NCBI RefSeq assembly: GCF_044784365.2 | Contig: NZ_CP173065.2 | Strand: one strand, 5' to 3' | Length of the DNA: 64,000 nucleotides | From: Cetobacterium_A somerae | GTDB taxonomy: Bacteria > Fusobacteriota > Fusobacteriia > Fusobacteriales > Fusobacteriaceae | In this document: positions 15,635 to 23,850 of the stretch, one piece after another | Position numbering within the stretch: position 1 is the stretch's first letter | How the letters are laid out: each line of letters starts with the position of its first letter | The notes under the pieces: model-generated | Databases searched by the model: none | Seen by the model: only the letters and a program-made list of their open reading frames with translations | Told to the model about the DNA's origin: nothing | Program-made: the position numbers and the translations under genes

Positions 15635-15666
15635 AAAAGATGTAGAGATACATCTTTTTTTATTTT
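15635..15666 (+). terminator. Terminator of the tRNA pair
   Basis: AAAAGATGTA / TACATCTTTT hairpin plus T tract. Confidence 0.8.
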
Positions 15667-15719
15667 TTATTAGGAAATATAAAATAATTTAGTATATCTA
15701 GAACATGGAGGTGTTTTAG

Positions 15720-16256
15720 ATGTTAGTGAAAAGAGATAAAAATAATTTTTTTTATTTAAGAGTAATCTCTATTTTATTAAGTTCTATTTTATTTTTTAGT
15801 TGTTCAAGTTCACCTAAAGTAGAGAAAAATTTTGATTTTTCAATAGACAGGTATTTGGGAAAATGGTATGAGATAAAACGATTTAATCATGGATTTGAAA
15901 GAGGACTAAAAGAAGTAACAGCAAACTATGAGTTAGAAAAAAATGGGAAAATATCTGTTATTAATAGAGGTATAGATTCTAAAAATAAAGAAAGTATATT
16001 TTATGCAACGGCTAAACAAACAGATATTCCAAACTTCTTAAAAGTATACCCTAACGCATTTCCTATAATAGGAGCTCAATATAATGTAGCATGGATAAGT
16101 GTTGATTATAAATATGCTATAGTAACAAGCTCATCATATAAATATTTATGGTTTTTATCAAGAGAGAAAAGTATTCCTTTAAATATTTACAATGAGATGA
16201 TTCAAAAAGCTGAAGCATTAGGCTTTAAAACAGAGAATTTAATAGATGGGCAATAA
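15720..16256 (+). CDS. Lipocalin lipoprotein (Blc-like)
   Basis: 178 residues. After a hydrophobic signal with lipobox (ILFFSCSSS) comes the lipocalin signature YLGKWYEIKRF (GxW, structurally conserved region 1), then GIDSKNKESIFYATAKQ, and the strand pair YNVAWISVDYKYAIVTSSS and YLWFLSREK typical of bacterial lipocalins. Blc-type lipocalins bind lysophospholipids or fatty acids at the outer membrane. It has an ATG start behind ATGGAGGTG. The next gene is another small lipoprotein, so an envelope-maintenance operon is plausible. Confidence 0.88.
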   Translation: MLVKRDKNNFFYLRVISILLSSILFFSCSSSPKVEKNFDFSIDRYLGKWYEIKRFNHGFERGLKEVTANYELEKNGKISVINRGIDSKNKESIFYATAKQTDIPNFLKVYPNAFPIIGAQYNVAWISVDYKYAIVTSSSYKYLWFLSREKSIPLNIYNEMIQKAEALGFKTENLIDGQ

Positions 16257-16282
16257 TAAAATAAATATGAAAGAGGTAGGGT

Positions 16283-16588
16283 ATGAAAAAAATAATTTTA
16301 GCAGTTGCAATATTAGGACTTGTGGGATGTTCTAATAGTAAAAAAGTGGAAACAAATAGCTCTCCTAAAATGGTTGGAGCATATGGAAGTAGTAAAATGG
16401 ATGCTATGGGAGAGATTGCTTTAAATAAATTAGTTCAAGAGAAAAAACTTGGAAAAAATTATAAATTAATAGAGTATCAAAAGCAGATTGTAGCTGGTAT
16501 AAATCATAAATTTATATTAGAAATCAATGGGAAATTACAGCAGTTTGTTGTATATGAATCTTTAAATGGTAAGTTTACTGTAAAATAA
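16283..16588 (+). CDS. Small lipoprotein following the lipocalin gene
   Basis: 101 residues with a clear lipobox (ILGLVGCSNSKK). The mature part holds KLIEYQKQIVAGINHKFILEI, which resembles the Q-x-V-x-G region of cystatin-like folds, but the match is short. It starts 27 bp after the lipocalin stop, behind AAAGAGGTAGGG, and a terminator follows, so the two form an operon. The function is not known. Confidence 0.6.
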   Translation: MKKIILAVAILGLVGCSNSKKVETNSSPKMVGAYGSSKMDAMGEIALNKLVQEKKLGKNYKLIEYQKQIVAGINHKFILEINGKLQQFVVYESLNGKFTVK

Positions 16589-16625
16589 AAAAAGCCTCTT
16601 AGATTTAGTTCTAAGAGGCTTTTTA
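16588..16625. terminator. Bidirectional terminator
   Basis: AAGCCTCTTAGA / TCTAAGAGGCTT stem with A tract before and T tract after. Confidence 0.85.
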
Positions 16626-16628
16626 ATT

Positions 16629-17411
16629 CTATTTAGTCCAAGAATCTATGGCAGCTTTAACAGATCTATTCATCTCTTTCATAAAGCTAGAAGTTATTTT
16701 TCTTTTATACATGTGGATAGCTTCGTTGTGACATCCAGGAAGGAAATTAGGTTTTGAAATTTTGTTTCTTTCAATCTCCATAGCTTTAAACTCTTTGCTT
16801 TCAATATGTCTATAGCTATTTTCAAAAACAATCATTTCTTTAGGGTATCTAGGTGGTTGAGGTCGATTTTTTTGCTGCTCAGTTGGATATCCAAAACAGA
16901 TAAGAGTAACTGGGAAAGTATATTTTGGAAGATTAAACATATCCTTATGAATTTCAAAATTTTCCATAATATCACCAATATAGCAACTTCCAATACCTAA
17001 CATTTCAGCAGAGGTAACAGCTGTTTGTGCAGCAATTAGTGCATCGTTAATAGCAAGTAGCAAATCCCCTTCACCAGGGTGATACATTTCAAGACTGTTT
17101 TCTTTATTGTACTCGTCTACTCCAGAAGTTTTTAAATAGTCCATCCATCTTTGAAAATCTGCTAAAAATAATAAAAGATATGGAGCTTTACTAATCATAG
17201 GTTGGTTATCACAAGTTTCAACTAACCTATTTTTTAAATTTTCATCTGTAACTTCAATGATAGAGTACATCATCATATTTCCAGCAGTTGGAGCTCTTAG
17301 AGTTGATTCAATAATTGCATTTTTAATCTCTTCAGAGATTTTATCATCGCTATAAGCTCTAACAGATTTTCGATTCATTAATACATCAAGATTTTTTAAT
17401 AAACTATTCAT
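16629..17411 (-). CDS. Nitroreductase-family flavoprotein (NfsA/FRP-like)
   Basis: 260 residues. The N-terminus VLMNRKSVRAYSDDKIS and APTAGNMMMYSIIEV bind FMN in this family; the centre LLLAINDALIAAQTAVTSAEMLGIGSCYIGDI is the dimer/FMN helix, and the VTLICFGYPTEQ strand follows. The length and the basic C-terminal arm (MYKRKI) fit NfsA/FRP oxidoreductases, which use NADPH and FMN to reduce quinones, flavins or nitroaromatics. It has an ATG start behind AAGGGGGAG and is monocistronic. Confidence 0.85.
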   Translation of the reverse strand: MNSLLKNLDVLMNRKSVRAYSDDKISEEIKNAIIESTLRAPTAGNMMMYSIIEVTDENLKNRLVETCDNQPMISKAPYLLLFLADFQRWMDYLKTSGVDEYNKENSLEMYHPGEGDLLLAINDALIAAQTAVTSAEMLGIGSCYIGDIMENFEIHKDMFNLPKYTFPVTLICFGYPTEQQKNRPQPPRYPKEMIVFENSYRHIESKEFKAMEIERNKISKPNFLPGCHNEAIHMYKRKITSSFMKEMNRSVKAAIDSWTK

Positions 17412-17574
17412 TTAACTCCCCCTTGATAAATATTATTTTTAAAAGTTTAAAGAATAGTATCATAAAAGAGTGTCCTTGTCTATTTTCTTTTATTGAATTT
17501 TAAAGGATTTGTGAAATATTTATAGTAACATGTGGATATATATACTTATACAAAAATTTAAGAGGTGAGTTGTT

Positions 17575-18609
17575 ATGAAAAATGAAAAAATTAGAGTGGT
17601 TCAGTATGGGTGTGGTAAGATGTCTAAGTATATTTTGAGATATTTATATGAGAAAGGTGCTGAAATTGTAGGTGCAATAGACTCAAATCCAGCTTTAGAA
17701 GGAGTAGATGTTGGTGAATATGCTGGATTAGGATTTAAATTAAGTGTAAAAATAAGTAATGATGCTGATAAAGTTTTAGATGAAACAGATCCAAACATAG
17801 CAATAGTAACAACTTTTAGCTTTATAAAGGATTGTTATGAGCAGTTTGAAAAATGTTTGTTAAGAGGAATAAATGTGGTAACAACTTGTGAAGAGGCTAT
17901 ATATCCTTGGACAACAGCATCAGCTTTAACTAATAAATTAGATGTGTTAGCTAAAGAGAATGGATGTACAATAACTGGTTCAGGAATGCAAGACCTTTAT
18001 TGGATAAATATGGTAGCGTTAGTTGCAAGTGGAGTTCATGATATAAAGAAAATAACAGGGGCTGTCAGTTATAATGTTGAGGATTATGGTTTAGCTTTGG
18101 CTAAAGCTCATGGAGCTGGATTTACAAAAGAGGAGTTTGAAAAAAGCTTAGCTCATCCAGAATCTTTAGAGCCAAGCTATGTTTGGAATTCCAATGAAGC
18201 TCTTTGTAACTTAATGGGATGGACTATTAAGAGTCAAACTCAAAAATGTGTTCCATACTTCCACGAAAAAGAGATTTATTCAAAAACTTTAGATAAAACA
18301 ATAGAGGTTGGAATGTGTATAGGAATGAGTGCTGTTGTGACAACTGAAACATTCCAAGGACCAATAATAGAAACACAATGTATAGGAAAGGTTTATGGAC
18401 CTGAAGATGGAGATATGTGTGATTGGAAAATTATAGGTGAGCCAGATACAGAGTTTTATGTGAAAAAACCAGCAACAGTTGAGCATACTTGTGCAACTAT
18501 TGTAAATAGAATTCCAAGCATAATAAATGCTCCAGCAGGATATTTAACTGTAGATAAATTAGAAAATCCAGTTTATTTAAGTGGTCCTATTAGTTATTAT
18601 AAAAAATAA
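17575..18609 (+). CDS. DapB-like NAD(P)-dependent dehydrogenase (2,4-diaminopentanoate dehydrogenase-like)
   Basis: 344 residues. The N-terminal Rossmann motif VQYGCGKMSKYI and IVGAIDSNPALEGVDVGE, then ATTFSF-type and NVVTTCEEAIYPW segments, match the DapB-fold family that includes 2,4-diaminopentanoate dehydrogenase of ornithine fermentation. That reaction oxidatively deaminates 2,4-diaminopentanoate. No other ornithine-degradation gene is adjacent, so the substrate is an inference from family resemblance. It stands alone behind GAGGTGAG, with a strong terminator after it. Confidence 0.65.
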   Translation: MKNEKIRVVQYGCGKMSKYILRYLYEKGAEIVGAIDSNPALEGVDVGEYAGLGFKLSVKISNDADKVLDETDPNIAIVTTFSFIKDCYEQFEKCLLRGINVVTTCEEAIYPWTTASALTNKLDVLAKENGCTITGSGMQDLYWINMVALVASGVHDIKKITGAVSYNVEDYGLALAKAHGAGFTKEEFEKSLAHPESLEPSYVWNSNEALCNLMGWTIKSQTQKCVPYFHEKEIYSKTLDKTIEVGMCIGMSAVVTTETFQGPIIETQCIGKVYGPEDGDMCDWKIIGEPDTEFYVKKPATVEHTCATIVNRIPSIINAPAGYLTVDKLENPVYLSGPISYYKK

Positions 18610-18611
18610 AG

Positions 18612-18652
18612 AAAGTACCCTTGAAGAATTTTTATCTTCAAGGGTACTTTTA
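18612..18652. terminator. Bidirectional terminator
   Basis: AAGTACCCTTGAAGA / TCTTCAAGGGTACTT stem with T tract; the convergent gene at 18650 ends in its right flank. Confidence 0.85.
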
Positions 18653-19135
18653 TTTTAATTCTTTAATGTTTTTATTAAGATAGTTTTTAATCATTTCCAC
18701 TTTTTCTTTTCTATTCATCAAAGTATAGTAAGTAAGCCAGTCATTTACTGATTGTAAAGGAATAGAGATGTTCTCTAAACAAAAATATTCTACAATACTG
18801 TGCTTTTCAAGTGGAAAATAATGGTCACAATTATTGTTTACTATAATAAATCCACTGATAATATCAAAATCTATACCATCAACATTAAATTCTAAAAAGC
18901 ATTTAGATTTATATTGAAGATTAGGATTCTTAGCATATTCTTTTCCAAGAGATAAAAATATATTTTTAGTTTTTTCAATATCATTTTCAGCTACCATAAG
19001 ATCAATATCATTAAATTTATCAGTAATCCCTTTAAGGTATAATAATAGAGAGGCTCCAACAGCCCAAGTGATATTATTTTCATTTAATATTTTAGCAACT
19101 TTTAAAAAAGTAGCAATTTTTATTTCATTAGTCAT
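18650..19135 (-). CDS. Minimal nucleotidyltransferase-fold protein
   Basis: 161 residues. WAVGASLLLYLKGITDKFNDIDLMV resembles the nucleotidyltransferase core with the GxSLxL helix and a DxD-type metal site (DIDLMV), and GIDFDIISGF supplies a possible third acidic residue. Proteins of this type include antibiotic nucleotidyltransferases and AbiEii/MenT-like toxins, but the short length and lack of a partner gene make the role uncertain. It has an ATG start behind AGAGGTG. Confidence 0.55.
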   Translation of the reverse strand: MTNEIKIATFLKVAKILNENNITWAVGASLLLYLKGITDKFNDIDLMVAENDIEKTKNIFLSLGKEYAKNPNLQYKSKCFLEFNVDGIDFDIISGFIIVNNNCDHYFPLEKHSIVEYFCLENISIPLQSVNDWLTYYTLMNRKEKVEMIKNYLNKNIKELK

Positions 19136-19299
19136 AAATTTATTTCACCTCTTATATGAAAAATGTCTATTTCTTAAAATAGATTTTAACATTAATTATA
19201 GTAATAAGCAAATTTGATTGAGATAGAACTATTTCTAATCTTGTTATCTATAACTACATAAGGTATACTAAGTAAAAAGAGATGAAAATAGGAGTGAAG

Positions 19300-20070
19300 A
19301 TGAAGACAATATATTATTTTTCAGGAACAGGGAATACATTATATTTAGGAAAATATTTAAAAGAAAATTGTTCGTACAATTTAGTGAATATATCAGCAGT
19401 AAAAGATGAAAAAGTAATATTAAATGGAGAGATAGGTTTTTTATTTCCAATATATGCAATGGGAATTCCAAAAATAGTGGAGGAGTTTCTAAAAAAAGTT
19501 GAAATTGAAAAAGTAGATTATTTATTTGCAGTTGCAACTTGTGGTGGAAGTGGTTATGGAATACCATTTAATCAAGTTAATAATATTTTATCAGAGAAAG
19601 GAAGAGTGTTAGACTACTCTGAGTATTGCCATATGCCAGACAATTATTTAAAATTATTTAAGGCTATGCCAGAAGATAAAGCTAAAATTGATATTGAATC
19701 ATCTAAAGGTAAGATGAAAACAATTTGTGATGATATATTAAAAGGAAAAAAATCTTCAGCGAATAGTAATATCTTTTTGTATCCAATATTTTTATTGATT
19801 TATAAGTTTTGGAGACTTGGATTAAAAACAGTTTCTAAAAAGTTTAAACTGAATGATGAAAGATGTATAAGTTGTGGAATATGTAAAGATGTTTGTCCTG
19901 TTGAAAATATAGAACTAGTTGATGGGAAACCTGTTTGGGATAAAAATTGTGAAGATTGCTTAGCATGTGCAAATCTATGTCCAACTGTTGCTATATCTTG
20001 TGGTGGTAAAAGTAAGTATGACAATAGGTATAAAAATCCTTATATTGGGGTTAATGAGTTGAAAAAATAA
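19300..20070 (+). CDS. EFR1-type fused flavodoxin/2[4Fe-4S] ferredoxin
   Basis: 256 residues from the ATG at 19300, preceded by AGGAGTG (an upstream ATG at 19282 overlaps that site). The N-terminal half is flavodoxin-like (YYFSGTGNTLYLGKYL for FMN phosphate, VATCGGSGYG), and the C-terminal half has two ferredoxin clusters, CISCGICKDVCPV and CEDCLACANLCPT. It should shuttle low-potential electrons in the anaerobic cytoplasm; the redox partner is unknown. The gene is monocistronic. Confidence 0.9.
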   Translation: MKTIYYFSGTGNTLYLGKYLKENCSYNLVNISAVKDEKVILNGEIGFLFPIYAMGIPKIVEEFLKKVEIEKVDYLFAVATCGGSGYGIPFNQVNNILSEKGRVLDYSEYCHMPDNYLKLFKAMPEDKAKIDIESSKGKMKTICDDILKGKKSSANSNIFLYPIFLLIYKFWRLGLKTVSKKFKLNDERCISCGICKDVCPVENIELVDGKPVWDKNCEDCLACANLCPTVAISCGGKSKYDNRYKNPYIGVNELKK

Positions 20071-20157
20071 AGGTTTATTATAATGCAATAGTTGTAAAAA
20101 AAGATTAAAAGTGCTTAAAATATAGAGTATTTATATGAAAATATTGTAATTTAAGTA

Positions 20158-20345
20158 TAGTAATGGCCGATTACTATTTTATAGACAAAAGTATATAAAA
20201 ATGACACTCTAATATGAGTTTTAAGGCGTTCGTCTAAAATTACCCTAATTAGTAGTAGTAGGGTAAAAAAATGTCATATAACAAGTTGTAGATATTCATA
20301 TAAAGCCTTGAAAACATTGTATTACAAAGGGGTTTTAAGGTGAAA
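20158..20345. other. Structured intergenic segment, possible non-coding RNA
   Basis: No frame is present, but several inverted repeats are: TAGTAAT / ATTACTA (20158-20176), ATGACA (20201) pairing with TGTCAT (20272) and enclosing TACCCT / AGGGTA (20241-20265), and CCTTGAAAAC / GTTTTAAGG (about 20308-20340). Strand is not determined. A terminator follows at 20364. Confidence 0.4.
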
Positions 20346-20363
20346 AATAAGGTGATAAGAACT

Positions 20364-20395
20364 AAAAAAAGAGAAGATTTTTCTTCTCTTTTTGT
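20364..20395. terminator. Bidirectional terminator
   Basis: AAAAAGAGAAGA / TCTTCTCTTTTT hairpin just before the stop of the minus-strand gene at 20396. Confidence 0.8.
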
Positions 20396-20734
20396 TTAAA
20401 TACCACACTCTTGGATCTTCTCTTTAAGCTCAGGTATCGTATTACAATAAAATAGTATATTTTCATAAGTTAAAGGTGTCATAATCTCTTCAGAAAGATG
20501 ATTCTTAACTTCTGCTTCTGATGAGCAATTAAGAATATAGTCATATTTTGCCCAACCGTGATTTGTGATTCCAATGATAAACTCTTCCTCTATATCCCAA
20601 GTTCCCCCATGAGTTGTTCGAGTACTTACTTCTCTTCTATAAAAAGGAAGTATCTTTTTTCCAAAATGATCAAAAACTTTAGGAATTTCGCTATTAGAAA
20701 GATTTTCAGAAATAGTTTTAATTTTTTTTAACAT
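20396..20734 (-). CDS. Unknown cytoplasmic protein, 112 residues
   Basis: Not recognised. No signal peptide or membrane segment; mixed alpha/beta with a Trp/His-containing middle (THGGTWDIEEEFIIGITNHGW). The ATG start lies behind GGGGGAGGGAATAA. It is the last ordinary gene before the RT region and has a terminator at its end. Nothing around it suggests a role. Confidence 0.55.
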   Translation of the reverse strand: MLKKIKTISENLSNSEIPKVFDHFGKKILPFYRREVSTRTTHGGTWDIEEEFIIGITNHGWAKYDYILNCSSEAEVKNHLSEEIMTPLTYENILFYCNTIPELKEKIQECGI

Positions 20735-21214
20735 AATTTATTATTCCCTCCCCCGGTAAGTGTTATAAATATTTTAACATAAAAAAAAGGGTTTTTCTAT
20801 AATTTAGGAAGAAAAATAGTTGTTTTTTGATACAATTTTTAAAACATATCTTAAAAATGTACACAATTTAAAGTGAGGAAGATTATACGGTAGAATATCA
20901 TTAGAAAAGGTTATGTCTTATTATAGGAAGAGGTAGAAATTAATCCAATTTTTTTTATTTTTAATAAATCAAAGCTGTAATTATCAAAAATAGAAAGAGA
21001 GTTTTAACATTTATTGTCGGAATAATCCACTTAAAATAGGCATATTTTAGAAATTTTATGAAAAAAACTTGAAAATATTAGTAATCAATATATTTTGTAT
21101 AGTCTTACTCTCATTTATTAAATTAATATATATTTAAATATTTTTATTAGTTGAGAACAAATGATTTTATAGAGCTTTATAAATTTACTCTATTAATAAA
21201 GATAAGAAATAATT
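20735..21214. other. AT-rich gap upstream of the RT-associated RNA
   Basis: About 480 bp with no credible coding frame. The first ~70 bp contain the start region of the minus-strand gene. The rest is AT-rich with no strong hairpin. Confidence 0.5.
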
Positions 21215-21243
21215 TTGACAAATGATTTTTTTGAGTGTATACT
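21215..21243 (+). promoter_or_regulatory. Strong promoter of the RT-associated structured RNA
   Basis: Perfect TTGACA, 17-bp spacer, TATACT. It points into ~500 nt of non-coding structured sequence ahead of the RT gene. Confidence 0.75.
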
Positions 21244-21249
21244 CCATAT

Positions 21250-21748
21250 GGGAGGATTGCATCGATAATGGAATGCAACGCAACTAAATAATACTCTAAC
21301 CATGGAAGAGTTTTAGCTTCTGGTTTCTGTTAACAAATCAAATGTTGACAGAAGCAACAAGGAGTGATAACATGCTAATAAAGGCTGTATTAATTATTAA
21401 GATTATTTACAAACTATATGAAGTGTTTACTCTTATAGAGACAATATGATTAGTATTGTCTTCTAGATTTTTACTACATAAAATTTTATGTAGGTGGTGG
21501 TTATAAACGGGACTCAAATAAGCCACCAATTTTTATATAATGTTTGAGTCTTTTACAGAGTATGTTGCCTTAATTGATTTAAGTTCCTGCTTCTGTCAAC
21601 ATTTGATTTGTTAACAGAAATAATATTTGTTATATAGATATATTATATCACATTTTGTTGCTTGTAGTTATTTTATATAACTAAAGAATTTTACTACAAA
21701 ATATAGTAGGGGGTGGCAGTCTATCTGAAGTAATTTAGATAGATTTTT
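21250..21748 (+). ncRNA. Candidate structured RNA upstream of the reverse transcriptase
   Basis: Predicted from the promoter at 21215 to the hairpin/T tract at 21720-21749. Elements in order: hairpin TTGCAT / ATGCAA (21258-21278), hairpin ACTCT / AGAGT, first 33-nt arm (21324-21356), hairpin GACAATA / TATTGTC (21440-21460), a perfect 20-bp palindrome (21474-21493), GGTGG / CCACC (21496, 21523) interlocked with GACTCAAA / TTTGAGTC (21511, 21543) as a possible pseudoknot, second 33-nt arm (21588-21620). No frame of note lies inside. Position just ahead of an RT resembles retron and DRT-type RNA templates, but the RT is not of the retron class. Confidence 0.55.
21324..21620. repeat. Perfect 33-bp inverted repeat enclosing 231 bp
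   Basis: The arm at 21324-21356 (TTTCTGTTAACAAATCAAAT and on to GAAGCA) is the exact reverse complement of 21588-21620. Each arm is itself an imperfect palindrome (CTGTTAAC / GTTGACAG), so it can fold locally or pair with the distant arm. No target-site duplication flanks the pair. Confidence 0.92.
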
Positions 21749-21750
21749 TT
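21720..21750 (+). terminator. Terminator/attenuator directly before the RT start codon
   Basis: CTATCT / AGATAG stem followed by eight Ts, ending 2 bp before the RT ATG. It could end the structured RNA and limit read-through into the RT gene. Confidence 0.65.
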
Positions 21751-21751
21751 T

Positions 21752-23268
21752 ATGAATTTAGATGAGAGAATATTAAAAAATTTAACTTGTGAAAATTTAA
21801 AAGAAGTATACGAGAAATTTAAGGAAAAAAAACATGATTATTTATCTATTCCAGAAAAAGATAAAAGACAAATGGGTGAAGATGGAATAAGTTTAAGAAC
21901 TTATGATAAAATTTTTACAGATAGTAATAATTTTTTAGCAATAATAAATAGAGTAAAAAATAGAAAATATTTATTTAAACCTTTCAGAGAAATAGAAATT
22001 TCAAAAGATAAAAGACTTTCATTAAAAGAAGCAAAATTAAAAAATAAAATAAGAGTTTTATCAATAGCAAATGTTAAAGATACGGTTGTTCAGCAAGTTA
22101 TTTATGAAAGTATAAAAGAATATACAGAAAAAAAATTTAAAGAAATTGATTTAGTAAGCTACGCATATAGAGAGGGGAAATCAGCTCCTTCGGCAGTTAG
22201 AAGAATACAAAAATATATAGAGTTAGATTATAAATATGTTTTAAATATGTTTTAAATATGGATTTAAGTAAATTTTTTGATACTATAAATCATAAGTTAA
22301 TGATAAATGATTTATATAAATTTTTTGGAAAAGATAATAAAATATTACTTACTATTTTAAAGAATTTTTTGTATTCATACAGAATAACATCTAAAAATTT
22401 AAAAGAGACGAGATATAAAGGGAGAAAATTAAGACCAACTTTAAAAATTTTTCATAATGTCAAAGTTAAAAGAGAGAGAAGAGAAAAGGGAATTCCTCAA
22501 GGAGGAGTTCTTTCAGGGTTACTAGCAAATATTTATTTATATGACTTTGATTTATGGATTTCGAACATTTTGAGAAGAAAGTATGATTTGAAATATATAA
22601 GATATGCTGACGATTTCTTAATATTATTAAAAAATGATGAAAAAATAGAAGAAATTTTTAAAGAAGTTGAAAGTCAGTTATCAAAGAAAGAATTAAAAGT
22701 ACATCCATTAGGAGAAAAAAGTGAAGTTATAAACTTAAATGAGAGATCAACTAATTATGTTGGATTTGAAATAAAGAAAAATAAAGTAAAAGTAAAAAAA
22801 AATAATGAAATAGCATTTAAAAATAAAATAAAATTAATCTTGAATGAAGCTGAAAAGTTGCAAGAGTTTGAAGAAAAGAAATCAATCAAAGTATTAAATA
22901 ACATAATTAGGAAAATAAATTTTAAAATTATTGGGAATAGAGCATTTTATGAAAAATGTGAAAAATGTGGAAAAGAACCAGATTATAAAAATTGGATAGG
23001 ATACTTCGGAAACATAACTGATGTCCATCAATTGAAAAAGATTGATAGATGGATATTTAATAATTTAAAATTTTTTATGTATAAAAATTTTGGATTTAAA
23101 ATAAAAAAATCAAATTATTATTATTTAAAAGCTAATAATTTTGAACAAAATTTGTATAAATTAAGGCGCTTGGAATTAGAGTATTATGGATATAGAAAGA
23201 GCTTAAGAAAAAAAATAGAATTTTGCAAATGTACTCCAAAAGAAAAAAGTGAGTTTGAACAATATTAG
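21752..23268 (+). pseudogene. Group II-like reverse transcriptase, frame broken by an 11-bp tandem duplication
   Basis: Two frames (21752-22255 and 22258-23268) join into one 501-residue RT if one copy of the tandem 11-mer ATATGTTTTAA near 22234-22257 is removed, restoring KYVLNMDLSKFFDTINH. Motifs: RT-0/1 region RVLSIANVKDTVVQQVIY, SYAYREGKSAPSAV, RT-3 DLSKFFDTINHKL, RT-4 GIPQGGVLSGLLANIYL, RT-5 YIRYADDFLILL (active-site YADD), RT-7 STNYVGFEI, then a thumb/X-like region (IGYFGNITDVHQLKKIDRWI) and a Cys-rich patch (CEKCGKEP). There is no HNH endonuclease, and the retron NAxxH and VTG motifs are absent. As written the protein would stop after 167 residues. The start has no clear Shine-Dalgarno. 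Confidence 0.82.
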
Positions 23269-23387
23269 ATAATAGAAAAAATCCTTGAAAATTTTCGGGG
23301 AATTTTTTATTTATCATAAAATAGGTAATAGAGTAATTTTTTTGTAAATGAATATAGGGATATATTTTTAGTGTGAGAAATTAATCT

Positions 23388-23430
23388 TGTAGTAGGTGGC
23401 TCGTAAGGTATCTTGAAGTAATCTACTGAT
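23388..23430. repeat. Degenerate copy of the RT-proximal motif, downstream of the RT gene
   Basis: TAGTAGG, TGGC, GTATC and TTGAAGTAAT appear in the same order as TAGTAGG, GTGGC, TATC and TGAAGTAAT at 21703-21734 just ahead of the RT. The two copies flank the RT gene as direct repeats. Confidence 0.45.
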
Positions 23431-23523
23431 ATCATAGCTTTATAACAAACATTTTCTTTGAGTTTAAAAAAATTTGTTTTACCACTTTCTGAATAAAAAA
23501 TACTATTACTCTGAGAGTAATAA

Positions 23524-23558
23524 AAAAATACCTTGAATTAATCAAGGTATTTTATATT
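23524..23558. terminator. Terminator at the left boundary of the mobile element
   Basis: AAATACCTTGA / TCAAGGTATTT hairpin with A/T tracts, ending ~10 bp before the left att repeat. A second small hairpin (ATTACTC / GAGTAAT) lies at 23512-23528. Confidence 0.75.
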
Positions 23559-23566
23559 TTTAATTA

Positions 23567-23579
23567 TTATTCCCACTCT
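23567..23579. other. Left attachment repeat (attL core)
   Basis: TTATTCCCACTCT, identical to the guaA 3' end at 36999-37011; the sequence diverges after 13 bp. Confidence 0.8.
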
Positions 23580-23742
23580 TTAGTAGTATCTTTATCACAT
23601 TTATCAATTCCTTTATTTTTCAACTGTTTTTTAACAAAAAAAATTCGAAAAAATTTAAAATTTTTGAATAATGGTACGTTTTAAGTACTTTGAAATTGCA
23701 ATTTTTTACTTTTAAAAATACATAATAATTAGGAGGAATTGC

Positions 23743-23850
23743 ATGAAATCAAAAATTGATAAAAAAATCAATTGTTATTCAAATTTAAAAAAATATATAA
23801 ATAAAAATTTAAAACTTAATATTAAAACTTATCTAAGAGGTGAGTTTTAA
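23743..23850 (+). CDS. 35-residue leader peptide coupled to the replication initiator
   Basis: An ATG behind an excellent TAGGAGGAATT site opens a basic 35-residue frame (MKSKIDKKINCYSNLKKYIN...), and its TAA overlaps the rep ATG as TAATG. That overlap suggests translational coupling, a common way to set initiator level. The frame holds rep's own ribosome site (AGAGGTGAG) near its end. Peptide function, if any, is unknown. Confidence 0.5.
   Translation: MKSKIDKKINCYSNLKKYINKNLKLNIKTYLRGEF

Noticed and set aside
21324..21620. MITE with 33-bp terminal inverted repeats
   Set aside because: Size and ends would fit, but there is no target-site duplication and the unit lies within one continuous promoter-to-terminator RNA; kept only as an alternative.
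21250..23268. Classical retron
   Set aside because: RNA-then-RT order and long inverted repeat fit, but the RT has neither NAxxH nor VTG and is ~500 residues, so retron is not claimed.
21250..23430. Group II intron
   Set aside because: The RT is group II-like, but I found no GUGYG 5' end, no domain V-type hairpin with the catalytic AGC triad, and no maturase-endonuclease domain.
21250..23430. Diversity-generating retroelement
   Set aside because: No template/variable repeat pair with adenine-specific differences; the two flanking motifs are too short and not adenine-biased.
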